From assembly GCA_040275425.1 (NCBI GenBank), contig JBEOKB010000100.1:1-10475 (forward strand): a stretch of DNA of 10,475 nt, read 5' to 3'. The notes under the pieces are model-generated. The model did not search any database and was not told where the DNA came from. It saw only the letters and a program-made list of their open reading frames with translations. The first letter of the stretch is position 1. The number at the start of each line of letters is the position of its first letter. The position numbers and the translations under genes are program-made. Below, piece after piece: positions 5,417-10,475 of this stretch. Source of the DNA: Pinisolibacter sp040275425. Its GTDB lineage: Bacteria > Pseudomonadota > Alphaproteobacteria > Rhizobiales > Ancalomicrobiaceae.

Positions 5417-6576
5417 GCCTTCACCGGCTCGAGGATCGACACGTAGTTGGCGACCGCCGCCCCGCCCATGTTGAACACCGCGCCGAGCGTGGCGCCGGGA
5501 AGCTGGATGTCGCCCGCCTCGCCGGTCAGCTGCCGCGCCGCGATCACGTGCATCGACACCCCCGTCGCCCCGACCGGATGGCCCTTGGCCTTGAGCCCGC
5601 CCGAGAGGTTGATCGGCAACCGCCCGCCGCGCGCCGTCTCGCCCGCGATCACCGCCGCCCGCCCGCCGCCCGGCGCGGCGAGCCCCATCGCTTCGACCGT
5701 CAGCAGCTCGGCGATGGTGAAACAGTCGTGTACCTCGGCGAAGGAGAGATCGTCGACCCCGATCCCCGCCGCCGCATAGGCCCGGGCGAAGGCCTTGCGC
5801 GGCCCCTCGTAGGCGACCGGGTCGCGCCGCGACATCGGCAGGAAGTCGTTGACCTGCGCCGCCGCCCGGAAGGAGACCGCATGGCGGAAGTCGCCGACCA
5901 TGTCCTCCGCCGCCAGCACGATCGCCGCCGCCCCGTCGGACACCAGCGAGCAGTCGGACTTCTTGATCGGCGGCGCGATCATCGGATTGCGCTCCGACGG
6001 CGTCAGGCAGAAGTCGAGCGTCACCTCGCGCCGCATCTGCGCCAGCGGATTGCCGAGCGCGGCGCGGTGGTTCTTGACCGCGATGTGGGCCATCGCCTCG
6101 CTCGGATCGCCGAAGCGCTCGCCGTAGCCGCGCGCCAGCCGCGCGAAGATCTCGGGGAAGGAGAGCGCCGCCTCCTCCTTCTGATACGACGCCCCGGCCA
6201 GCGCCCGCGTCACCCCCGCGCCGTCGAGCCCGGACATCTTCTCCACGCCCACCACCAGCGCCGTGCGGATCCGCCCCGAGGCGATCGCGTCCATCGCCGC
6301 CCACAGCGCCGCCGAACCCGAGGCGCAGGCGTTCTCGCACCGGGTCGCCGGCTTGAACCGCAGCCCGTCGTCGACGCCCAGGATCATCGACGAGCAGAAC
6401 CCGTCCGGCACCAGCCCGCTGTTGAAGTGGCCGAGCCACACCGCGTCGATCGCCCGCCCGTCGAGCCCGGCGTCGACGAGCGCCTCGCGCCCCGCCCGGA
6501 CGATCAGATCCTCGACCCCGAGGCTTTCGAAACGGCCGAACGGCGTATGGCCCCGCCCGACGATGATCGCGCGCAT
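5413..6576 (-). CDS. SCP-x-type thiolase / acetyl-CoA acetyltransferase family protein
   Basis: This is a 387-residue thiolase-fold enzyme, normal length for the SCP2/SCP-x-like group. The acylated cysteine is Cys84 in CENACASGSAALWAAM. Other catalytic motifs are HDCF (His283, Cys285), which replaces the NEAF of classical thiolases, and GLKAKGHPVGATG (His333). The C-terminus NMGGAAVANYVSILEP lacks the Cys-Gly-Gly-Gly motif of classical thiolases, as expected for this group, where the cysteine of HDCF is thought to take its place. It probably cleaves or forms a 3-oxoacyl-CoA; the substrate is unknown. The ATG at 6576 has an excellent GGAGGAG (6581-6587) 4 bases upstream, so the longer open frame reaching back to about 6840 is not the real start. 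It is a single gene diverging from an Rrf2 regulator. Confidence 0.92.
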   Translation of the reverse strand: MRAIIVGRGHTPFGRFESLGVEDLIVRAGREALVDAGLDGRAIDAVWLGHFNSGLVPDGFCSSMILGVDDGLRFKPATRCENACASGSAALWAAMDAIASGRIRTALVVGVEKMSGLDGAGVTRALAGASYQKEEAALSFPEIFARLARGYGERFGDPSEAMAHIAVKNHRAALGNPLAQMRREVTLDFCLTPSERNPMIAPPIKKSDCSLVSDGAAAIVLAAEDMVGDFRHAVSFRAAAQVNDFLPMSRRDPVAYEGPRKAFARAYAAAGIGVDDLSFAEVHDCFTIAELLTVEAMGLAAPGGGRAAVIAGETARGGRLPINLSGGLKAKGHPVGATGVSMHVIAARQLTGEAGDIQLPGATLGAVFNMGGAAVANYVSILEPVKA

Positions 6577-6738
6577 GATGCTCCTCCCGGGTGTCGGCGC
6601 CGTTCGCCGGCGCTCGTGCTCGGGAGAGTTTCCCCGCCGCCCGGCCGTCGCACAAGCCCCCCCGTCGGGACGACGTCGGGTCACCTCACGAAAAGTTATA
6701 TTGAACGTATCACTTTGATCGACGAGGATCGGTCTCCT

Positions 6739-6775
6739 CTCGCTCCGCCCCTCTCCTCGATCGGTACGGAGCGAG
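6739..6775. repeat. Perfect 9-bp inverted repeat with 19-base spacer
   Basis: CTCGCTCCG at 6739-6747 is the exact reverse complement of CGGAGCGAG at 6767-6775. It lies just beyond the AT-rich patch in the divergent region. It could be a regulator site or a leader hairpin; its sequence does not resemble the NsrR or RirA sites I know. Confidence 0.45.
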
Positions 6776-6891
6776 TTCGTTCGCGATGCGGCGACGCGTC
6801 GTGAGCGCGGTGGTCGCCGCGTCGGGTCCCCTGCTCTCAACCCGCCGCGGCGGCCGCTGCGTCCCTACGGGGACGTACGGATGCCCGATTC

Positions 6892-6921
6892 TTGGACAAT
6901 CCCCGGTGAAATTGCTAGACG
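6892..6921 (+). promoter_or_regulatory. Possible sigma70-like promoter of the nsrR-like gene
   Basis: TTGGAC (6892-6897) is followed after 18 bases by TAGACG (6916-6921), about 54 bases ahead of the regulator ATG. The -35 is fair and the -10 poor; position and local AT content are the main support. Confidence 0.3.
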
Positions 6922-6974
6922 AGTCCGTCGATGCGTCGGGCGAGAGCCGCCGAGACGCGTCGCGGGGCGCCGCC

Positions 6975-7511
6975 ATGCGATTGACCAGCTATTCCAACTT
7001 TTCGCTTCGCACGCTGATGATCGCCGCGATGCGTGCGCCGGGCCTGTCGACCGTTCAGGAGGTCGCCGACGCCTTCGGCATCTCGCGCGCCCATCTGGTC
7101 AAGTGCGTCCATCGCCTCGGCGTGTGGGGCTATCTCGAGAACGTGCGCGGCAATCGCGGCGGCTTCCGCCTCGCCCGCCCCGCCGCCGAGATTTCGGTCG
7201 GCGAGGTGATCCGGCGCACCGAAGAGGGGTTCGATCTGGTCGAATGCTTCGACCCCGCCGGCAGCGACTGTCCGATGCGCGGCGACTGCCGTCTGTCGAC
7301 CGCGCTCGTCCGCGCCCGCGACGCCTTCCTCGCGCAGCTCGACGGCATCACCATCGCCGACGTCGTCGCCAATCAGGAAGAGATCCTCGACATTCTCGGC
7401 CTCGACGAGGTCCGTCGCGCCAACACCCGCGACTGCCTCCTCGCCGCCGCCGGATCCGCGCCCGCCCTCACGCCCGCGCCGACGGCGTCTCCGCCAGCTG
7501 CTCGGCGGTGA
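6975..7511 (+). CDS. Rrf2-family Fe-S regulator, NsrR/RirA-like
   Basis: This 178-residue Rrf2 regulator starts MRLTSYSNFSLR, followed by a winged helix-turn-helix (STVQEVADAFGISRAHLVKCVHRLG, about 25-49) and the wing VRGNRGGFRLARP (57-69). The cluster-binding loop is ECFDPAGSDCPMRGDCRL with Cys91, Cys99 and Cys105 (C-x7-C-x5-C). The VECFDP context and the SRAHLVKCVHRLG recognition helix favour NsrR (nitric-oxide sensor). Position 8, the Asp cluster ligand in well-studied NsrR, is Asn here, as I recall for the iron regulator RirA, so the sensed signal is left open. The C-terminal 30 residues are an unstructured Ala/Pro-rich extension. The ATG at 6975 begins the family consensus; the Shine-Dalgarno is weak, and the frame open to 6786 adds nothing recognisable. 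Its last 44 bases overlap the convergent second Rrf2 gene. Confidence 0.88.
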   Translation: MRLTSYSNFSLRTLMIAAMRAPGLSTVQEVADAFGISRAHLVKCVHRLGVWGYLENVRGNRGGFRLARPAAEISVGEVIRRTEEGFDLVECFDPAGSDCPMRGDCRLSTALVRARDAFLAQLDGITIADVVANQEEILDILGLDEVRRANTRDCLLAAAGSAPALTPAPTASPPAARR

Positions 7512-7899
7512 TGTCGGCGAGGCTCCAGCCGCGCAGCTCCGACTTGAACGCGTCGTAGGCGCTCTCGCACGCCCGTCTGAGCAGGCACGCCTCGACGATG
7601 CGGCAGGCGTCGTCGCGCCGCAGCCGGCAGGGGAAGAGGTTCTCCTCGCCCTCGAACAGCTCGATGATCTCCATCACGTCGATCGCCTCCGGCGCCCGCC
7701 CGAGCCGGTAGCCGCCGCCGTTGCCGCGCCGCCCCTCGAGATAGCCCGCGCGCATCAGCTCGTGACACGACTTCACCACCAGCGATTCCGACAGGGCGAG
7801 ATCGCGCACCATCTGCGGCATCGTCACCGGTTGATCCGGATGACGGCGGCACAGCATCAGGATGCGCAGCGCGCCGTTGGTCGAGGGGTTGAGGTGCAT
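7468..7899 (-). CDS. Second Rrf2-family regulator with Fe-S type cysteine triad
   Basis: This 143-residue Rrf2 protein begins MHLNPSTNGALRILM, with a helix-turn-helix at about 28-52 (MPQMVRDLALSESLVVKSCHELMRAG) and the wing GRRGNGGGYRLGRAP (56-70). The effector loop NLFPCRLRRDDACRIVEACLL supplies Cys91, Cys99 and Cys105, the same C-x7-C-x5-C spacing as the convergent neighbour, plus Cys111. Apart from the fold and cysteine spacing the two proteins are quite different, so this is an old paralogue rather than a recent copy. The N-terminus departs from the usual MRLT and position 8 is Asn. I chose the ATG at 7899 (GGGAG about 11 bases upstream) because the family fold begins there; the frame extends to 7968 without family sequence. 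The target genes are unknown; it diverges from the ygiQ gene. Confidence 0.87.
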   Translation of the reverse strand: MHLNPSTNGALRILMLCRRHPDQPVTMPQMVRDLALSESLVVKSCHELMRAGYLEGRRGNGGGYRLGRAPEAIDVMEIIELFEGEENLFPCRLRRDDACRIVEACLLRRACESAYDAFKSELRGWSLADITAEQLAETPSARA

Positions 7900-8011
7900 C
7901 GGTGATCGGATCTCCCGAGGGCGAGGCCCTGCGTTTCGTTCGGCGGTGAGCCGACGCGACCGGCGCACCCTAGCGTGGTTCGCGCGTCCGCGTGATCCGC
8001 ATGCCTACGGA

Positions 8012-8045
8012 TCGGTTCGTCGGCGCTCGCGCACCGACGAACCGA
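8012..8045. repeat. Perfect 12-bp inverted repeat, 10-base loop, upstream of ygiQ
   Basis: TCGGTTCGTCGG (8012-8023) and CCGACGAACCGA (8034-8045) are exact reverse complements separated by 10 bases. The repeat lies in the 212-base divergent gap between the second Rrf2 gene and ygiQ. There is no T-tract on either side, so it is more likely an operator or leader hairpin than a terminator. Confidence 0.6.
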
Positions 8046-8111
8046 CACGAACAGCCCTCCCACCGCGTGCTTTGCCTTGACGCCGCCGTCCCACGCCCTA
8101 TTCCTCGCCCG

Positions 8112-10127
8112 ATGCAGGACGCAAAACCCCTCTTCTCCCATCGCAGGCACTGGGCCCACCGTTTCGGCACCGCGCCCTTCCTTCCCATGAGCCGGGCCGA
8201 GATGGACCTGCTCGGCTGGGACGCCTGCGACGTGATCCTGGTGACCGGCGACGCCTACGTCGATCACCCCTCCTTCGGCATGGCCATCGTCGGTCGTCTC
8301 CTGGAGGCCCAGGGCTTCCGCGTCGGCATCATCGCCCAGCCCGATTGGACCGGCCCCGAGCCCTTCCGCGCGCTCGGCCGCCCGACGCTGTTCTTCGGCG
8401 TCACCGGCGGCAACATGGACAGCATGGTCAACCGCTATACGTCCGACCGGCGCCTGCGCCACGACGACGCCTATACCCCGCACGGCGAGGGGGGCAAGCG
8501 CCCCGATCGCGCCGTGCTGATCTATTCCCAGCGCGTGCGCGAGGCCTATAGAGACGTCCCGATCGTGCTCGGCGGCATCGAGGCCTCGCTGCGCCGCATC
8601 GCCCACTACGACTACTGGTCCGACAAGGTCCGCCGCTCGATCCTGGTCGACGCCAAGGCCGACGTGCTGATCTACGGCAACGCCGAGCGCGCGCTGGTCG
8701 AACTCGCCCACCGCATGGCCAAGGGCGACCGCCCCGCCGACTGCGACGACCTGCGCGGCATCGCGCTGGTCAAGCCGGCGGTGCCCGAGGGCTGGACCGT
8801 GGTGCCCGCCGACGATCTCGACGTCGCCGACGAGGGCGCGCGCAGGTCGGGCGAGCGCTCGGTCGTCCGTCTGCCGAGCTTCGAGCAGGCGGCGGGCGAT
8901 CGCGAGGCCTATGCGAGAGCCTCGCGCGTGCTCCATCGCGAGAGCAATCCCGGCAACGCCCGCCCCCTGGTGCAGCGGCACGGCGACCGCGAACTGTGGG
9001 TGACGGCGCCGCCGATCCCGCTGACCACGCCCGAGATGGACGCGGTCTACGATCTGCCCTACGCCCGCGCCCCACACCCCGCCTACGGCGACGCCAAGAT
9101 CCCCGCCTGGGAGATGATCCGCTTCTCGGTGACGATCATGCGCGGCTGCTTCGGCGGCTGCTCGTTCTGTTCGATCACCGAGCACGAGGGCCGAATCATC
9201 CAGTCGCGCTCGCAGGGCTCGATCCTTCAGGAGATCGAGCGGGTCCGCGACAGGACAGAGGGCTTCACCGGCGTCATTTCGGACATCGGCGGGCCAACCG
9301 CCAACATGTACCGCATGGCCTGCAAGGACCGCGAGACCGAGGCGCTGTGCCGCAAGCCCTCCTGCGTCTTCCCCGACGTCTGCCCCAACATGAACACCAG
9401 CCACGACGCGCTGATCGAGCTCTACCGCAAGGCGAGGGCGATCCCCGGCGTCAAGCGCGTGATGGTCGCCTCCGGCGTGCGCTACGACCTCGCGGTCAAG
9501 TCGCCCGCCTACATCAGGGAGCTGGTGACCCACCACGTCGGCGGTTATCTCAAGATCGCCCCGGAGCACACCGAGGAGGGCCCGCTCTCCAAGATGATGA
9601 AGCCGGGCATCGGCTCCTACGATCGCTTCAAGCAGCTGTTCGACGCGGCGGTCCAGGCGGCGGGGAAGAAGTACTTCCTCATCCCCTATTTCATCGCCGC
9701 TCATCCCGGCACGTCGGACGAGGACATGATGAACCTCGCCCTGTGGCTGAAGAAGAACAAGTACCGCGCCGATCAGGTCCAGACCTATCTGCCCTCGCCG
9801 ATGGCCCTGTCGACGGCGATGTACCACTCCGGCGTCAACCCGCTGAAGGCGGTGCGGCACGGGGCATCCGAACAGGTCGAGACGGTGAAGGGCCTGCGCC
9901 AGCGCCGGCTGCACAAGGCGTTCCTGCGCTATCACGACGCCGAGAACTGGCCGCTGCTGCGCGAGGCGCTGAAGGCGATGGGCCGCGCCGACCTGATCGG
10001 CCCAGGCAAGCACCATCTGGTGCCCAACTGGCAACCGGCGGGCACCGGCACGGGCGGCGGCGAGGGCAAGCGGATGGGCGGCAAGCACAAGCCGCAGACG
10101 TTCCTGACCAAGGGCGTGATCAAGTAG
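8112..10127 (+). CDS. ygiQ: YgiQ-family radical SAM protein
   Basis: This 671-residue protein is recognisable end to end as YgiQ (UPF0313). The N-terminal part has the family signatures FGTAPFLPMSRAEMDLLGWD, LVTGDAYVDHPSFGMAIVGR and GFRVGIIAQPDW. The radical SAM core holds MRGCFGGCSFCSITEHEGR with the cluster cysteines 346, 350 and 353 (C-x3-C-x2-C), and a further Cys-rich stretch CRKPSCVFPDVCPNMNTSH follows. The C-terminal domain (KYFLIPYFIAAHPGTSDEDM onward) ends in a Gly/Lys-rich tail. It should use a [4Fe-4S] cluster to cleave S-adenosylmethionine; the natural reaction of YgiQ is not known. I chose the ATG at 8112, which gives the short lead-in seen in relatives, although no good Shine-Dalgarno precedes it; the frame is open back to 7992 through an inverted repeat. 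It appears monocistronic. Confidence 0.94.
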   Translation: MQDAKPLFSHRRHWAHRFGTAPFLPMSRAEMDLLGWDACDVILVTGDAYVDHPSFGMAIVGRLLEAQGFRVGIIAQPDWTGPEPFRALGRPTLFFGVTGGNMDSMVNRYTSDRRLRHDDAYTPHGEGGKRPDRAVLIYSQRVREAYRDVPIVLGGIEASLRRIAHYDYWSDKVRRSILVDAKADVLIYGNAERALVELAHRMAKGDRPADCDDLRGIALVKPAVPEGWTVVPADDLDVADEGARRSGERSVVRLPSFEQAAGDREAYARASRVLHRESNPGNARPLVQRHGDRELWVTAPPIPLTTPEMDAVYDLPYARAPHPAYGDAKIPAWEMIRFSVTIMRGCFGGCSFCSITEHEGRIIQSRSQGSILQEIERVRDRTEGFTGVISDIGGPTANMYRMACKDRETEALCRKPSCVFPDVCPNMNTSHDALIELYRKARAIPGVKRVMVASGVRYDLAVKSPAYIRELVTHHVGGYLKIAPEHTEEGPLSKMMKPGIGSYDRFKQLFDAAVQAAGKKYFLIPYFIAAHPGTSDEDMMNLALWLKKNKYRADQVQTYLPSPMALSTAMYHSGVNPLKAVRHGASEQVETVKGLRQRRLHKAFLRYHDAENWPLLREALKAMGRADLIGPGKHHLVPNWQPAGTGTGGGEGKRMGGKHKPQTFLTKGVIK

Positions 10128-10160
10128 GCGGAGTGGCGGCTGGGGCGGCCAGTGATTTAA

Positions 10161-10192
10161 CGATTGCATTTCTTGAAATCGAAACGCAATCG
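10161..10192. promoter_or_regulatory. Inverted-repeat operator overlapping the antitoxin promoter
   Basis: CGATTGCATTTC (10161-10172) pairs with GAAACGCAATCG (10181-10192), 11 of 12 positions matching around an 8-base centre. The -35 hexamer of the promoter occupies the centre of the dyad. This is the arrangement expected for a self-repressing antitoxin or Xre repressor. Confidence 0.65.
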
Positions 10193-10200
10193 CGTATGCT
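10173..10200 (+). promoter_or_regulatory. Sigma70-type promoter of the right-edge Xre-like gene
   Basis: TTGAAA (10173-10178) and TATGCT (10195-10200) are separated by 16 bases in the most AT-rich stretch nearby. The start of transcription would be near 10207, about 49 bases before the ATG. Confidence 0.65.
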
Positions 10201-10255
10201 GAGCACGGACGGAGCGGCGCAAATGTGCCGATCCGTGAACTTGCGGGGCTTCGCC

Positions 10256-10475
10256 ATGGCAACAGCCGTTGCAAATCTGCTCGATCATCTGCGAAACGAT
10301 GCCGGATTGCAGGGCAAGGACATTGCCAACGTCATGGCGGTGTCGCCGGCCACCGTGTCGCGCTGGATGAGCGGCAAGGCGTCGCCCGACCTCAAGACCC
10401 AGTTGATCATGTCGGATCTGCGGTTCGTCGCCGATCGATTGGCGGAATTCTACCAGCCCGACGAAACCCGACTGT
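10256..10475 (+). CDS. Xre/MbcA/ParS-like antitoxin or HTH regulator (3' end missing)
   Basis: The first 73 residues are visible before the window ends. An N-terminal segment MATAVANLLDHLRNDAG leads into a helix-turn-helix (KDIANVMAVSPATVSRWMSG, about residues 21-40), then SDLRFVADRLAEFYQPDETR, which resembles the linker into the toxin-binding (DUF2384, MbcA/ParS/Xre) domain of antitoxins paired with RES-domain toxins. If so, the rest of the antitoxin and a RES toxin gene should lie immediately to the right. The upstream dyad over the promoter fits autorepression. The leader is clearly richer in A/T than the rest of the window and the coding part uses more A/T-ending codons, which suggests acquisition by transfer. 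A stand-alone Xre regulator is the alternative. The gene was not in the supplied list of reading frames because it is cut by the edge. Confidence 0.7.
   Translation, partial: MATAVANLLDHLRNDAGLQGKDIANVMAVSPATVSRWMSGKASPDLKTQLIMSDLRFVADRLAEFYQPDETRL

Larger units (their letters stand above)
6577..6974. promoter_or_regulatory. 398-base divergent intergenic region between thiolase and nsrR-like gene
   Basis: I find no convincing gene here. It holds a markedly AT-rich patch (6688-6720), a perfect 9-bp inverted repeat (6739-6747 with 6767-6775, 19-base gap), a perfect 6-bp hairpin CGTCCC-TACG-GGGACG (6860-6875) and a possible promoter for the rightward regulator. The patch contains TATAAC read on the minus strand (6695-6700), which could serve as a -10 for the thiolase gene, but no good -35 accompanies it. 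Open frames crossing the region have no protein-family character. Confidence 0.55.

Noticed and set aside
6695..6720. An FNR/FixK-like box in the AT-rich patch upstream of the thiolase
   Set aside because: TTGA at 6701 is not followed by a matching TCAA at the required spacing; only half a site is present.
6577..6840. N-terminal extension of the thiolase to 475 residues
   Set aside because: The thiolase fold starts at MRAIIVGRGHTPFG and the ATG at 6576 has a near-perfect Shine-Dalgarno; the extension is composed of intergenic sequence.
7857..10274. An 805-codon minus-strand open frame lying across ygiQ
   Set aside because: It is antisense to an unmistakable YgiQ gene, has His/Val/Ala/Arg-rich composition typical of antisense frames in GC-rich DNA and shows no domain.

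Overview
The window is very GC-rich, densely packed and strongly biased to G/C at third codon positions. Together with an ECF16/SigF-type sigma factor paired with a DUF1109/NrsF anti-sigma factor, Rrf2 regulators of NsrR/RirA type and an SCP-x-like thiolase, this points to an alphaproteobacterium, probably of the Hyphomicrobiales. That placement is inference; no rRNA or other taxonomic marker is present.

Left part (1-1451): the 3' portion of an isochorismatase-family cysteine hydrolase runs in from the left edge and is followed by an EamA/DMT-type membrane exporter. 

Centre (1436-5394): this is the most interesting block, a complete bufferin-type locus. A minus-strand operon encodes a secreted four-cysteine precursor peptide (DUF2282, BufA1), a DUF692/MNIO iron oxygenase-like maturase (BufB), its DUF2063 partner (BufC) and a DoxX membrane protein. 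Facing away from it is a plus-strand operon for the ECF sigma factor and its six-helix anti-sigma factor. The shared intergenic region carries two outward-facing promoters that match exactly, GTAACG-N16-CGTAGGA, so one sigma factor probably drives both its own operon and the peptide operon. From what is known of these families, metal stress (copper or another thiophilic metal) would relieve NrsF inhibition, the sigma factor would switch on bufABC-doxX, and the exported peptide, with its cysteines modified by BufB/BufC, would bind metal in the periplasm. A GC-rich 12-bp hairpin sits between bufA and bufB and may set the peptide-to-maturase ratio.

Right-centre (5413-7899): a minus-strand SCP-x-type thiolase diverges, across a 398-base regulatory-looking gap, from an NsrR/RirA-like Rrf2 regulator. 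That regulator converges on a second Rrf2 regulator, and their coding regions overlap by 44 bases. Both have cysteines at residues 91, 99 and 105, the spacing expected of an Fe-S cluster sensor.

Right end (8112-10475): a full-length YgiQ-family radical SAM protein is followed by a sigma70-like promoter embedded in an inverted repeat. This leads into the start of an Xre/MbcA/ParS-like antitoxin gene that runs off the right edge. No tRNA, rRNA, CRISPR array or insertion sequence was seen.
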